Shown here: piece by piece, positions 35,838 through 45,466 of the stretch | Position numbering within the stretch: position 1 is the stretch's first letter | How the letters are laid out: the number at the start of each line of letters is the position of its first letter | NCBI GenBank assembly: GCA_029573725.1 | Contig: JAKQDQ010000042.1 | Coordinates: 64,777 to 128,776, forward strand | Origin: Verrucomicrobiota bacterium | GTDB lineage: Bacteria > Verrucomicrobiota > Verrucomicrobiia > Limisphaerales > JADLHS01 | DNA length: 64,000 bases | Direction of reading: 5' to 3' | Program-made: the position numbers and the translations under genes | The notes under the pieces: generated by a model | The model's input: only the letters and a program-made list of their open reading frames with translations | Databases searched by the model: none | What the model was told of the DNA's origin: nothing

Positions 35838-36722
35838 TCAGCGGGTCAACGCGAAGAGGTAGCGTTGGAAACGTCCGGAATCCGCCGTGCGCTTCATTTC
35901 CATGTAAATTTGCTCCAGGTTGCCGCACATGCGCGCCAGAGTCCGGCGCGCGGTCATGGGCTGCAGGTACTCGTCGCGAACTTCATGTCTGCAGCGCTTG
36001 AGGTGCTCGATGCAGTCGTGTCGCGTGAGCAATTTGCCCAGGTTAAATGCGTCAATGTACACCTCTTCGTGTTCATCCTTGTACTGGCACACGGAGTGTC
36101 CCGGCAATCCAATGGGATTAACCGGAAAATCAAGCCGGCGCATCAGGAGGGTGTAGAGCAGGCACATGCCCACCGGGTTGCCGGTGCGCCGGTCCAGCAC
36201 CTGGTTGATGAAGGTGTTTTCCGGGTCGTAATAGTTTTCCATGTTGCCGGTGAAACCCTTTTCATCGAAAAGGAATTGATTCACCCGGGGCAGCAGGCGT
36301 TGCTGGGGATCGGTCGCCGCCAGCCATTCGCGCAGTTCCTGGGCGAGGTGGTCCAGGCTGGCACTGTAGGCGGCCGCGTCCAGGTGGGGATATTCCGTTT
36401 GCGCCAGCAGCAGGGCGCCCTGTTCCAGATCGATCGACTCCGGCTCCTGCAGGCAGTAGGACATGAAACGCGTGTCGGCAACGCTCTGATCGAAATGGCG
36501 GACGATCTCGGTGGCGTGCCGGCGCACCGTGGCGTCGTTGCTGTTTTGGCAGGGTTTGAGCCAGATCCGGGTGTCGCTGCCCAGCGAGATGATTTTTTCG
36601 CGCACCGCGTGGTAAACCAGCGGGTCATCGTCCCCGAGCAGTTTGATCAGCGCCAGGTGCTCTGGTTCCACCACCGGCGCAGCCGGTTCGGCAATTGTGG
36701 TTTTGTATGTTGTCGTGAGCAT
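35838..36722 (-). CDS. SirB1/transglutaminase-like family protein
   Basis: A 294-aa protein starting at ATG 36722. The helical N-terminal domain is rich in leucine. The C-terminal transglutaminase-like part (RRTGNPVGMCLLYTLLMRRL, GLPGHSVCQY) is followed by EEVYIDAFNLGKLLTRHDC. The Cys of NPVGMC/LL and the His-Asp positions resemble the SirB1 family; whether it is an active enzyme is unclear. No partner gene is evident next to it. Confidence 0.82.
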   Translation of the reverse strand: MLTTTYKTTIAEPAAPVVEPEHLALIKLLGDDDPLVYHAVREKIISLGSDTRIWLKPCQNSNDATVRRHATEIVRHFDQSVADTRFMSYCLQEPESIDLEQGALLLAQTEYPHLDAAAYSASLDHLAQELREWLAATDPQQRLLPRVNQFLFDEKGFTGNMENYYDPENTFINQVLDRRTGNPVGMCLLYTLLMRRLDFPVNPIGLPGHSVCQYKDEHEEVYIDAFNLGKLLTRHDCIEHLKRCRHEVRDEYLQPMTARRTLARMCGNLEQIYMEMKRTADSGRFQRYLFALTR

Positions 36723-36836
36723 GAAATTCTCTGCCCTCACTAAACCGCAAAGCGAGGTTGGCAACAATCCAGTTGAGTTCGGATAATTGCCCCGGAATTT
36801 TCCGGGTGGCGCGCGTTGAGCGGACAGCCGGGCGCC

Positions 36837-37124
36837 TCAACGCGGTTTCCGGGGTTCAGGCTTCTCGCGCTCCGCTTCGCGCAGGGTGGTTTCCAGCAGC
36901 GCGCGTTGCTCCGCGCGTCCGCGCGCGCCGATGTGCAGGACTTCGAGCAAAGCGGCGCCGGCGCCCGCCAGCGTCAGGAACAGACAAACCAACCAGTAGA
37001 GCAGCAGTCCAATCCCCCGCAGCGAGGCGGTCAGGAGTGTTTCGCCGGCTCCCAGCATGAGCAGCGCCAGGAGGATGCAGACAAGGCTGCAGGAGCGTCG
37101 CCACCGGGAGGAGGACGGCTTCAT
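36837..37124 (-). CDS. small membrane protein, unrecognised
   Basis: A 95-aa protein with two predicted membrane helices (SLVCILLALLMLGAGETLL and GLLLYWLVCLFLTLAGAGAAL) and a charged, Arg/Glu-rich C-terminal tail. It starts 15 bases after the M20 peptidase stop, so the two are probably co-transcribed. I cannot name a family. Confidence 0.6.
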   Translation of the reverse strand: MKPSSSRWRRSCSLVCILLALLMLGAGETLLTASLRGIGLLLYWLVCLFLTLAGAGAALLEVLHIGARGRAEQRALLETTLREAEREKPEPRKPR

Positions 37125-37139
37125 CTTCGCGGCTTCGGT

Positions 37140-38510
37140 TTATTTGGCCAGCTCGCGCCAGAGCAGGGCGCTGAGCCGCTGTCCTTTGGCAAAAATTCCG
37201 AGATCGAATTTTTCATTGGGCGAATGGGCGTTGTCGTCCGGCAGCGCCAGACCGAGAAGCAGCGTGTCCGCGCCCAGGATCTTCTTGAATTGATTGACAA
37301 TGGGGATGGAGCCGCCCTCCCGGAGCAACACCGGTTCATGCCCGAAGGCCTCGCGCAACGCGCGCAGCGCCGCTTGCGCAGCGGCACTGGTGGGCGAAAC
37401 CGCGTAAGCCTCGGCACCATGCCCCGCCTTGAGTTCCATTCGCACCGTCCCGGGGCAATGCTTCTTAAGGAAGGCCTTGACGGCCCGCACCACTTGGCGC
37501 GGCTGTTGGCCCGGTACCAAGCGCGTGGTGATTTTGGCGCGCGCCCAGGCGGGGACGATGGTCTTGCTGCCGGCGCCCTGATAACCGCTGGTCAGGCCAT
37601 TAATTTCAAAAGTCGGGCGCGCGGACCGTTGTTCCTCCGGGGTGAAACCCGCTTCGCCGTGCAACTGTGGAACGCCCAGAAATTTCCGGTAGGCGCGGCG
37701 GTTGAAAGGCACACGCGCCAGCTGGCGGCGTTCGTATTTCGTCAAGCGCGCAATCCCGTCGTGGAAATGCGGAATCCGGATGCGCCCTTTGTCATCATGG
37801 ACTTTTCCGAGCAAGCGACAGAGCGCCATCGCCGGATTCTCCACGGAGCCGCCAAACATGCCGGAATGCAGGTCGCGGGAAGGACCGTGCAGGGTGAGTT
37901 CAAACGCGGCGATGCCACGCAGGCTGCAGGTGAGCGCCGGGTACTTCGGGCCGGGGATTCCGGTGTCCGAGACGATGACGGCGTCACACTTCAACTCGGC
38001 GCGATGTTGCTGCAAAAATCCTGCGAGACTGCTGCTGCCGACCTCCTCTTCCCCCTCGATGATGCACGTCAGGTCACAGGGCAACTCGGTCTGCGTGCGG
38101 AGGTACGCCTCGATGGCTTTCAAGTGCGCAAAATTCTGTCCCTTGTTGTCACTGGCCCCGCGCCCGAAAAGCGAGGCACCACGCCGCGTGGGTTGAAAGG
38201 GCGGCGTTTTCCATAATTCAAATGGCTCCGGCGGCTGGACGTCGTAGTGCCCATAGATCAGAAAATGACGGCGTTTGCGGCGCGTCGGGAGGCGGGGAGT
38301 TTTGGCGATGACGATGGGGTGGCCGGGTGTTTGGCGCACTTCCGCGGTCAGGCCGATGGAACGGCAGTGCCGCACCAACCACGCGGCGCAGGCTTTCATG
38401 TCACCGGCATGCTGGGGCTGGGCGGAGACGCTGCGGAAGCGGACATAATCACAAAGTTCTTCCACGAAGCGGGCTTGGTGGCGGGCCAGATAATTCAGAA
38501 CCGAATGCAT
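37140..38510 (-). CDS. M20-family dipeptidase / metallopeptidase
   Basis: A 456-aa protein starting at ATG 38510 (MHSVLNYLARHQ). It has IYGHYDVQP (metal-binding His, catalytic Asp), GRGASDNKGQ (bridging Asp), IEGEEEVGSSS (Glu pair) and DTGIPG. A lid/dimerisation domain follows (LTLHGPSRDLHSGMFGG). This is the M20 dipeptidase layout (PepV/CPG2-type): di-zinc cleavage of small peptides in the cytosol. A longer open frame upstream lacks family features. Confidence 0.92.
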   Translation of the reverse strand: MHSVLNYLARHQARFVEELCDYVRFRSVSAQPQHAGDMKACAAWLVRHCRSIGLTAEVRQTPGHPIVIAKTPRLPTRRKRRHFLIYGHYDVQPPEPFELWKTPPFQPTRRGASLFGRGASDNKGQNFAHLKAIEAYLRTQTELPCDLTCIIEGEEEVGSSSLAGFLQQHRAELKCDAVIVSDTGIPGPKYPALTCSLRGIAAFELTLHGPSRDLHSGMFGGSVENPAMALCRLLGKVHDDKGRIRIPHFHDGIARLTKYERRQLARVPFNRRAYRKFLGVPQLHGEAGFTPEEQRSARPTFEINGLTSGYQGAGSKTIVPAWARAKITTRLVPGQQPRQVVRAVKAFLKKHCPGTVRMELKAGHGAEAYAVSPTSAAAQAALRALREAFGHEPVLLREGGSIPIVNQFKKILGADTLLLGLALPDDNAHSPNEKFDLGIFAKGQRLSALLWRELAK

Positions 38511-38559
38511 GGAGGCAGTATTGGGCAAAACGCGTGAAAGCCAAGCGTTTCCGCGGGAT

Positions 38560-39564
38560 TCAGGAGGACTGGTGCTGGCTGAGGATGGCCTGGGCGGCGC
38601 GCTGAACGGATTCCCGCAATTCGCGGGGCTGGACAACCTGCACGTCGCCGCCCCAGCTCAAGATCCAGCGCTCGATTTCGACCAGGCTGGACAGCGTCAA
38701 CCGCAGCTCGAGCCGGCCGTGGGGCAACACCTGCAGTTGTTGTGAGGGGTGCCATTTTTTTTCCCGGATGTAACCGGCAACCCGGGCGTTGAATCGCAGC
38801 ACGATTTCATGCGCCCCCTCGCCCGCATGAACGCCGAAGCTGCCGCGCAAACGCTTTTCGAGGGAAAATTTTTGCGGCCGGGCAAATTGCCGCCCGGTGA
38901 GGATGGCGGCTTGGACGCGCGCGGGAACAAAGGTGCGGATGTCCTTGCGCGTGTGATCGAAGGCGAAGAGATACCATTCCCCGTTGATGTTGGCCAGGTG
39001 GTATGGGTCAATCAATCGCGTTTCATCAATGGCACTGCCCGCCTTGCGGTAGGTCAGGGTCAACTGCCGGCGTTGTGCCGTGGCTTTGGCGAGGGTGTCG
39101 AAGACGCGCAGGTCCAGAATCGGCTCCGCGCGTGTGCGGAAGGAAATGGTCTGCTCAATGTCGGCCAGATTGAGGGAGATGGTTTCCGGCAGCGACTGTT
39201 CAATTTTCCGGATGGCACTGAGCAGGGGCTTTTCGAATTGCGTCCCGCGATACTGTTCCAGCGCCTTCTCCGCGATCACCAGCGCCACCAGTTCGCCCTC
39301 GGTGATGTGCATGGTGGGAAACGAAGTGACCTCGGCCGTGTAATGATAACCGCCGCGTTGCGGTTGATAGGCGATGGGAAGCAGCAGCCGATCGCGCATG
39401 AAGTCCAGATCGCGTTGGATGGATTTGGTGCTGACCTCGAGTTCCGCGGCCAGGTGGGTGGCGTTGGGGAAGCGTCCGGATTGAATGGCTTGGTGAATGC
39501 GCAACATCCGCTCCAACGGCGGGCGGTGCCGCGGCAGGGCGGGGACAACAGGTTTTGATGCCAT
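38560..39564 (-). CDS. WYL-domain transcriptional regulator
   Basis: A 334-aa protein starting at ATG 39564 (MASKPVVPALP). An N-terminal winged HTH (FPNATHLAAELEVSTKSIQR) precedes a WYL domain containing the literal NGEWYLFAFDH and a C-terminal WCX-type part. WYL proteins respond to ligands, often nucleotides or nucleic acids. It stands alone downstream of rho on the same strand. Targets unknown. Confidence 0.92.
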   Translation of the reverse strand: MASKPVVPALPRHRPPLERMLRIHQAIQSGRFPNATHLAAELEVSTKSIQRDLDFMRDRLLLPIAYQPQRGGYHYTAEVTSFPTMHITEGELVALVIAEKALEQYRGTQFEKPLLSAIRKIEQSLPETISLNLADIEQTISFRTRAEPILDLRVFDTLAKATAQRRQLTLTYRKAGSAIDETRLIDPYHLANINGEWYLFAFDHTRKDIRTFVPARVQAAILTGRQFARPQKFSLEKRLRGSFGVHAGEGAHEIVLRFNARVAGYIREKKWHPSQQLQVLPHGRLELRLTLSSLVEIERWILSWGGDVQVVQPRELRESVQRAAQAILSQHQSS

Positions 39565-39631
39565 GACGGGATGGAATAGCGCAGTTCCCGGCAGCGGGCA
39601 ATCCGGGACTGGTGCCGCCGGGCGGCAACAG

Positions 39632-39661
39632 AAAACCCCGACTTGGTGGGACAAGCCGGGG
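39632..39661 (-). terminator. intrinsic terminator after rho
   Basis: On the minus strand a 10-bp stem CCCCGGCTTG/CAAGTCGGGG (one G-T pair), a 6-base loop and TTTT. It lies 18 bases after the rho stop. Confidence 0.82.
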
Positions 39662-39679
39662 TGGAAAGGCCGGGTTCGG

Positions 39680-40858
39680 TTAGACGAGCTTGGCGAGCAA
39701 TTCGTCGTTGGTCTTGTGCTTCTTCAGGGCGGCAACGAGCGTTTCCATGGCCTCGATGGGATTCAAGTCCACCATCATGCGGCGCAGCTTGCGCAGCGAA
39801 TCGATGTTCTTGGCCGGGAACAATTTTTCCTCCTTCCGCGTGCCGCTCTTGGGAATGTCGATTGCCGGAAACAACCGGCGGTCGGACAGCTTGCGGTCCA
39901 GCACCAGTTCCATGTTGCCGGTGCCTTTGAACTCCTGAAAGATCAACTCATCCATGCGCGAGCCGGTGTCAATCAGCGCGGTCGCCAGAATCGTCAATGA
40001 CCCGCCATGTTCGATTTTCCGGGCGGAGGCGAACATTTTGCGCGGAATTTCCAGGGCGCGGGCGTCCACGCCGCCGGTCATGGTCCGACCACTGCCGCCG
40101 TGGACGCTGTTGTAGGCGCGGGCCACACGCGTCAGTGAGTCCAGCAGGACAAACACATCCTTGCCGGCTTCCACCATGCGGCGGCAGCGCTCAATCATGA
40201 AACGGGAGAGGCGGACGTGTGTTTCCAGATCCTGGTCGTTTGAGGAGGCCACGACTTCGGCCTTGACCGACCGTTGGAAATCAGTCACCTCTTCCGGCCG
40301 CTCGTCAATGAGCAGGACCAGCACGTGCACGTCGGGATGGTTGGCCGTGACGGCATTGGCGATCTGCTTGAGCACGGTGGTTTTACCCGTGCGCGGGGGC
40401 GCAACGATCAATCCACGCGTGCCTTTGCCGATGGGGGTGACCAGATCGATCACCCGGGTTTCAATCAGTTCGGGGGCGGTTTCCAGATTGTATTTCTCGA
40501 TGGGGTCAATGCTCGTCAGATTTTCAAAGCGAACGGCCTTGGTGTAATCCTCAAAAGTCAGTCCGTTGACCTTCTCCACCGCACGCAACTGCGGACTGGT
40601 ACCGCGGTGGGGCGGCTGCGTCGGCCCTTCCACAAGGCTGCCTTCGCGCAGGAAATTACGTTTGATGGTGTCCGGCGTGACGAAAATGTCCGTGGGCTTG
40701 GGATGGAAATGCGCCGCCGCAGTTCGCAGAAACCCGAACCCTTTCTCGGCGATTTCCAAATATCCGGCGCCGTAATCACCCGTCGGGGCATTATTTCCGG
40801 AGGGGTGCCCTTGCGGGCGTTCCGAGTTTTGATTGTCGTTTTTATTTTGTTTGCTCAT
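39680..40858 (-). CDS. rho: transcription termination factor Rho
   Basis: A 392-aa protein. The low-complexity N-terminus (SKQNKNDNQNSERPQGHPSG) is followed by an RNA-binding cold-shock-like domain (GYLEIAEKGFGFLR; DIFVTPDTIKRNFLREGS). The RecA-type ATPase core follows, with Walker A APPRTGKT, Walker B VFVLLDSLTR and DARALEIPRKMF. The Q- and R-loop residues are preserved. Helicase that ends transcription at rut sites. Length is close to the 390-420 aa norm, with no long N-terminal insertion. Confidence 0.97.
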   Translation of the reverse strand: MSKQNKNDNQNSERPQGHPSGNNAPTGDYGAGYLEIAEKGFGFLRTAAAHFHPKPTDIFVTPDTIKRNFLREGSLVEGPTQPPHRGTSPQLRAVEKVNGLTFEDYTKAVRFENLTSIDPIEKYNLETAPELIETRVIDLVTPIGKGTRGLIVAPPRTGKTTVLKQIANAVTANHPDVHVLVLLIDERPEEVTDFQRSVKAEVVASSNDQDLETHVRLSRFMIERCRRMVEAGKDVFVLLDSLTRVARAYNSVHGGSGRTMTGGVDARALEIPRKMFASARKIEHGGSLTILATALIDTGSRMDELIFQEFKGTGNMELVLDRKLSDRRLFPAIDIPKSGTRKEEKLFPAKNIDSLRKLRRMMVDLNPIEAMETLVAALKKHKTNDELLAKLV

Positions 40859-41005
40859 ATTCCGTCGCTGTTGATCGAAGGCTGTGAAATGCCCCTGCTA
40901 ACCAATTTTGAACTTTGAATTGTTGGAAGTTGCCAGGCGAGCCGCCATCCACAAACTAAGGGGAGAAACTTCCTCGCGCAGCGATCAAACCCTCGATTCG
41001 CTGCT

Positions 41006-41034
41006 TAAATAGGCGGAATCCTCCGGCAATGCAA
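41006..41034 (-). promoter_or_regulatory. weak candidate rho promoter
   Basis: On the minus strand TTGCAT, a 17-base spacer and TATTTA. It would give a leader of about 140 bases before rho. Matches are weak; a long rho leader would fit autoregulation known in other bacteria. Confidence 0.3.
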
Positions 41035-41075
41035 CTTTTTTTTACGATTTATTTTGTCCATTACCCGGTACAAAG

Positions 41076-41118
41076 GAAAACCGCAAATAACGAAGGCGAC
41101 GGCCCGGTTATTTGCGGT
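41076..41118 (-). terminator. intrinsic terminator after cysK
   Basis: On the minus strand a perfect 12-bp stem ACCGCAAATAAC/GTTATTTGCGGT, a 15-base loop and TTT-C-C-T. It begins 18 bases after the cysK stop. Confidence 0.8.
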
Positions 41119-41135
41119 GCGGTAATGGCCGCGGG

Positions 41136-42119
41136 TCAGCCGCCCACCGCCGCGCGCGCTTCCGCCGCCAGCGCCGTGCTCAGATAGCGTTCCCCGGTTG
41201 ACGGCGCCACTGTCACGATGAGTTTGCCCTTGTTTTCCGGGCGCCTGGCCACGGCGATGGCCGCCGCGACATTCGCTCCGGAGGAAATGCCGCAGAGGAT
41301 GCCCTCCTCCTTGGCCAGCCGGCGGGACATGGCCAGTGCCTCATCGTCCGAGACAATCACACATTCGGAAATCAGCGGCTGCCCCTGGGCGTCTTTCAAA
41401 TGCAGGTTCTTCGGAATGAAACCGGCGCCCAGGCCTTGAATTTTATGGGGGCCGGGCTTGAGCGGTTGCCCCGCCAAAGTCTGGGCAATCACCGGCGAAC
41501 CCTGTGGATCGACCGCGATTGCCGTAAAGCTTGGCTTGCGCGGTTTAATGACCTCTGCGCAGCCGGTCAAAGTTCCACCGGTGCCGACTCCGGCGACAAC
41601 AATGTCCACCTTGCCCTCCGTATCCGCCCAGATTTCTTCGGCGGTGGTTTTTCTGTGGATCTCCACGTTGGCCGGGTTGTCGAATTGCTGCGGCACCCAG
41701 GAATTGGGGGTTTCCTGGGCCAGCTGGTTGGCTTTGGCGATGGCCCCCTTCATGCCTTCGGCACCCGGGGTCAATACCAGCTTGGCGCCGAGCATGGCCA
41801 GCAGCGTCCGACGTTCCTGCGACATGGTTTCAGGCATGGTCAGAATCAGTTTGTATCCCTTGGCCGCGGAGACGAAGGCCAGCGCAATTCCCGTATTGCC
41901 ACTGGTCGGCTCGATGATGGTCGTGTCCTTGTTTATCAGACCGCGCTTCTCCGCGTCTTCAATCATTGCCAGACCAATGCGGTCCTTGACGCTGCTTAAA
42001 GGGTTGAAAAACTCGCACTTGAGCAGAACCGTTGCCTCCAGACCGGCAGTGACCTTGTTCAGTTTTACCAGTGGCGTACGCCCAACGGTTTCGAGAATGT
42101 TATTGTAAATATGGCTCAT
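41136..42119 (-). CDS. cysK: cysteine synthase A (O-acetylserine sulfhydrylase)
   Basis: A 327-aa PLP enzyme with [11 protein letters not shown] (PLP Lys), [12 protein letters not shown] (phosphate loop), the central [13 protein letters not shown] glycine loop and GISSGAN near the C-terminus. It makes cysteine from O-acetylserine and sulfide. Length typical. No cysE or other sulfur genes are adjacent. Confidence 0.96.
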   Translation of the reverse strand: MSHIYNNILETVGRTPLVKLNKVTAGLEATVLLKCEFFNPLSSVKDRIGLAMIEDAEKRGLINKDTTIIEPTSGNTGIALAFVSAAKGYKLILTMPETMSQERRTLLAMLGAKLVLTPGAEGMKGAIAKANQLAQETPNSWVPQQFDNPANVEIHRKTTAEEIWADTEGKVDIVVAGVGTGGTLTGCAEVIKPRKPSFTAIAVDPQGSPVIAQTLAGQPLKPGPHKIQGLGAGFIPKNLHLKDAQGQPLISECVIVSDDEALAMSRRLAKEEGILCGISSGANVAAAIAVARRPENKGKLIVTVAPSTGERYLSTALAAEARAAVGG

Positions 42120-42619
42120 AATTTATTGGTGATTACCTTTATCTAGGGGAACAGTCTGGATTAAAAGAATCAGCATTTGCAAGGAGAGTTTGATTTAAAA
42201 TTCGGAATTCCATTCAAAAACTCTAGTGCAAAACTGGATATTTGCTTCTCCGCTCAACGATGGCTTGATGCTGAGACGCGCCGGTTTTCTGATGCGCTCA
42301 AGGACGGTGGCTGCGGGCCGGGTGAAATTGCCCGCGATGATTTGATGCCGGAGGCGGCTTGGAACTTTGCTGTGCGAGCGTCGCGCGGCGGGATTCGTCG
42401 TCTGTGACCCGGACCATGGCTGAATTCCGGGGCGGGGTGGGTGCGGGCAGTTTACGGTGGACATTTGGCTTGTATGATTTGGCAGGAAAGGATTCTCCTT
42501 TTTGAAGACAGGGATATCGCGGGAGCATTAAGGCCAATGGGATCCGCCTCGCCGGAGATGGCCCGATTGGCCGAGGCGGCTTCGATGATCAACTGTAAAA
42601 AGATGGACCAAAATCAAGC
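42120..42619 (+). other. 500-base gap between cysK and the adenosyltransferase gene
   Basis: No gene is supported. Short frames here have no family features. I looked for a cobalamin riboswitch before the adenosyltransferase gene and saw no B12-box-like core. A TAGATA-like -10 could serve cysK on the minus strand (near 42145), but this is weak. Confidence 0.4.
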
Positions 42620-43159
42620 ATGAGTATTGTGACCCGAACCGGGGACAAGGGAACGACCGCCCTGATGTATGGGCGGCGGGTCGGAAAAAACCATCCGCGG
42701 GTGGAAGCCTATGGTTGCGTGGACGAGTTGACCGCCGCGATCGGGCTGGCCCGGGCTCAGGCTGCCGGCCAACCGGTTCAGGAGCATTTGCTCGTGGTGC
42801 AAAGAGATCTGATTGTGCTAATGGGGGAGCTGGCCACGGCGAAGGAGGACCTGCCCCGCTACGTGCAGGATGGCCATCGCCTGGTCACTCCGGAACTGAC
42901 CGGACGGTTGGAAGAACTGGTCCGGCAATTCGAAGCACAGACCACTTTCCCGAAAGACTGGGCAATCCCCGGATCGGGCATGGGTTCGGCCACGTTGGAT
43001 CTGGCGCGCACGATTTGTCGGCGCGCCGAGCGACGCGTGTGCGCGCTGCAGGAGGCTGGACGACCGCAGCATCCGGAGATGGTCATTTATCTGAACCGGT
43101 TGGCGGATTTGCTGTGGTTGCTGGCGCGCTGGGTGGAAAACCAGTCACCGACCGGATGA
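42620..43159 (+). CDS. PduO-type cob(I)alamin adenosyltransferase
   Basis: A 179-aa protein with the ATP-binding start VTRTGDKGTTALMYGRRV, VDELTAAIGLARA near residue 35 and the RTICRRAERRVCAL segment. The usual PGG motif is PGSGMGSA here. It transfers an adenosyl group from ATP to cob(I)alamin. The 3' end overlaps a RibD-like gene on the other strand by 15 bases. Confidence 0.92.
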   Translation: MSIVTRTGDKGTTALMYGRRVGKNHPRVEAYGCVDELTAAIGLARAQAAGQPVQEHLLVVQRDLIVLMGELATAKEDLPRYVQDGHRLVTPELTGRLEELVRQFEAQTTFPKDWAIPGSGMGSATLDLARTICRRAERRVCALQEAGRPQHPEMVIYLNRLADLLWLLARWVENQSPTG

Positions 43160-43981
43160 AACAGCGGCCGGTCGCTCTGGCCGACGGGCGGTTTTGTGCC
43201 GGACGTAAACGAGAAACAATTCGTCACCGTGGCGGCGACGCGAGTGCAGCCGGAGTTTCGTCGCCGCGGCCAGGGTGGGAACACCCGTGCCCTCGGCGAT
43301 CGTTGGCGCGGTTCGTCCCCCGAAAATTTTCGGACACACGGTCAGGTGCAATTCATCCACCAAGCCCGCGCGAAACATGGCGTCATTCAGATGGCCGCCG
43401 CCCTCACAGAGCAGGCGGCGAACGCCCCATTTGCGGGCCAGCCAGCGCATGGCCATGCCCCAGTTGACCTCCCGGACCCCGCAGATTTTCACGTGGGCTG
43501 CCAGCGATCGCAATTGACGCACTTTGGCGGACGGAATCCGCCGGGTCGTGAGGATGATCACCGGCGAGAATCGGTGCTTGAACACTTCGGCGTTGGCTTC
43601 AATCGAGCCGCTCCCGCTGACGATGATGCGCAGAGGATACTCGGTCAGGCCGCGCCGCCGCCGCAGGCGCCGGTACCGCGGGCCGCCCGGGCCCAAGGTG
43701 ATTTTGCCGGAATTGACGGTGCGCGCGCCGCTCATGACCGCATCAGCCGTCGTGCGCAATTTCATTAAATTGTCGTGGTCGCGCCGGCTGCCAAAAGTCG
43801 AAATGGCGCGGTTGGCTGTGGCTATTTTTCCGTCGGCGGTCATGGCCATGTTGATGAGCACAAAAGGGCGGGACGGTTGCGGGAGCGGCGATGATCGCTT
43901 GGCGGACGCAGTCTCCGCTGCGTTTCGCCCGTCAGGCGTGACCATCCGTCTTGACCTGGACACGGCATTGTTCGCGTTCAT
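43145..43981 (-). CDS. RibD C-terminal-like (dihydrofolate reductase fold) reductase
   Basis: A 278-aa protein. After a basic N-terminus comes the RibD reductase domain: VLINMAMTADGKIATANR near residue 40, LRTTADAVMSGARTVNSGK, RLLCEGGGHLNDAMFRAGLVDEL near 190, and LTVCPKIFGGRTAP. It lacks the deaminase domain, so it is a stand-alone pyrimidine reductase-like enzyme (NADPH, 5-amino-6-ribosylaminouracil or a similar substrate). Its ATG overlaps the queA stop by 4 bases (ATGA), which suggests co-expression. Confidence 0.88.
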   Translation of the reverse strand: MNANNAVSRSRRMVTPDGRNAAETASAKRSSPLPQPSRPFVLINMAMTADGKIATANRAISTFGSRRDHDNLMKLRTTADAVMSGARTVNSGKITLGPGGPRYRRLRRRRGLTEYPLRIIVSGSGSIEANAEVFKHRFSPVIILTTRRIPSAKVRQLRSLAAHVKICGVREVNWGMAMRWLARKWGVRRLLCEGGGHLNDAMFRAGLVDELHLTVCPKIFGGRTAPTIAEGTGVPTLAAATKLRLHSRRRHGDELFLVYVRHKTARRPERPAAVSSGR

Positions 43982-45120
43982 AACAGCAACATGGCATCGC
44001 CATAACTGAAAAAGCGATAGCGTTGGCGGATGGCTGTCGCGTAAGCCGCAAGCATTTTTTCCCGCCCCTCCGTTTGTCCGGGCGCGGCGAACGCGCTGAC
44101 CAGCATCAGGAGCGTGGCGCCCGGGAGATGGAAGTTGGTGATGAGTGCATCCACGGTTCTGAAGTCATAGGGTGGATAAATAAAAATTCGCGTGCGATGC
44201 GCGCCCGGCCGGATTTCGAGCGGATGCGATTTCCCATTCCGGCGCGGCGGGGACGGAATGCTGCTTTCCAGCGCGCGGAGACTGGTCGTTCCAACCGCGA
44301 TGATGCGGCGTTGTTCCCGCCTGGCCTGGTTGATTGCCTGCGCGGTGGCTTCCGAAATTTCGTAGCGCTCTTCGTGCATGACATGGGCTTCGACTGTGTC
44401 CGCCTTCACGGGGGCGAAAGTGCCGAGACCGACGTGCAGGGTGACGAAATGGATTTCCACCCCCCGGGCGCGAAGCGCGGCCAGCAGTTCGCCGGTGAAA
44501 TGCAATCCGGCGGTGGGAGCCGCCACAGATCCGGGCACGGAGGCAAACACGGTTTGATAACGCTCGTTGTCCAGGGCGGCCACCGGGTCACAAGACGGGT
44601 GGGACGCTGACGGCGTTCGGGCCAGGACGACCGGGCGCCCGGCGGCATCCACCGGACGGCGGATGTACGGAGGCAATGGAATTTCGCCCAGGTGATCGAG
44701 CTCATGCAGCAAATTTCGCGTGCCGGAGAACTGGAGACGTCGGTGTCCCTCCGGGTTGATGGCGGTAACCGTCGCGCATATTTTTTCGGTGAATTGAATC
44801 ACCGTGCCCATGCGCGCGCGCTTGCCGGGTCTGAGCATGGCCCACCAGTCATTCGACGCATTTTCTTCCAACAACAGAATCTCAAAAGCGCCTCCGGTCC
44901 TGACGTTGACACCCCGCAAGCGGGCGTTGATCACCCGCGAGTTGTTGAAAATCAGCACGTCACCGGGGCGGAGATATTCGGGGACGTCGCCAAAAACACG
45001 ATGCTCCAGGCGGTTGCGGTCCCGATGCATGACCATCAAGCGGGAAGCGTCACGGCGCGGGGTGGGAAACTGCGCGATCAACTCTGACGGCAGATCGAAG
45101 AGGAAGTCAGCAGTTCGCAC
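43978..45120 (-). CDS. queA: S-adenosylmethionine:tRNA ribosyltransferase-isomerase
   Basis: A 380-aa protein. The GTG at 45120 gives VRTADFLFDLPSELIAQFPT, the family's standard N-terminus, so the longer open frame upstream is not used. FNNSRVINARLRG, PTAGLHFTGELLAAL, LHVGLGTFAPVKADTVEAH and TNFHLPGATLLMLVSAF complete the QueA motifs. It adds the epoxycyclopentanediol precursor in queuosine synthesis on tRNA. Divergent from mraZ. Confidence 0.95.
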   Translation of the reverse strand: MRTADFLFDLPSELIAQFPTPRRDASRLMVMHRDRNRLEHRVFGDVPEYLRPGDVLIFNNSRVINARLRGVNVRTGGAFEILLLEENASNDWWAMLRPGKRARMGTVIQFTEKICATVTAINPEGHRRLQFSGTRNLLHELDHLGEIPLPPYIRRPVDAAGRPVVLARTPSASHPSCDPVAALDNERYQTVFASVPGSVAAPTAGLHFTGELLAALRARGVEIHFVTLHVGLGTFAPVKADTVEAHVMHEERYEISEATAQAINQARREQRRIIAVGTTSLRALESSIPSPPRRNGKSHPLEIRPGAHRTRIFIYPPYDFRTVDALITNFHLPGATLLMLVSAFAAPGQTEGREKMLAAYATAIRQRYRFFSYGDAMLLL

Positions 45121-45396
45121 GAATGGAGAGTAGCGAGGGCGCAGCGGATGCCAATCGTGAATTGAGAATCCTCCGACCGGATGTGAAGAACGATCCAGCA
45201 GCTGCCGGCTTTTCGTGATCGCGGAAGGAGGGCAGGCGCGCCTGAACATTCTACGAATGGGGGTTGTACGGCAAACCCCACAACAAATGGTGGTCAAAGC
45301 CTTGATGCGCATGAGTTTTATGACACGCAACCCAGGCCAAAAGCACCGCTGAAAATAACGTGTGAATAACTTCCTAAAAAATATTCGTGTTAAGTG

Positions 45397-45425
45397 TTGA
45401 CTAAAAGTGGAACTCGGTGTTTAAC
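45397..45425 (+). promoter_or_regulatory. mraZ promoter
   Basis: TTGACT (45397-45402), a 17-base spacer and TTTAAC (45420-45425). A start near 45432 gives a leader of about 50 bases. The spacer, -10 and start region are covered by the GTG repeat array, which places MraZ in position to block RNA polymerase. Confidence 0.7.
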
Positions 45426-45466
45426 AATGTCACGAAGTGTAGCAATGTGTGGCAAAGTGTTGCTCA
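45407..45466 (+). promoter_or_regulatory. MraZ-type operator: six repeats at exact 10-bp spacing
   Basis: GTG or a one-base variant begins each unit at 45407, 45417, 45427 (ATG variant), 45437, 45447 and 45457. The later units read GTGTAGCAAT, GTGTGGCAAA and GTGTTGCTCA. In other bacteria MraZ binds tandem GTGG-type repeats with a 10-bp period ahead of its own gene. The position and period match that, with GTGT in place of GTGGG as the favoured start. Confidence 0.85.

Noticed and set aside
42120-42619. Cobalamin riboswitch before the adenosyltransferase gene
   Set aside because: I could not find a B12-box core or the expected paired stems.
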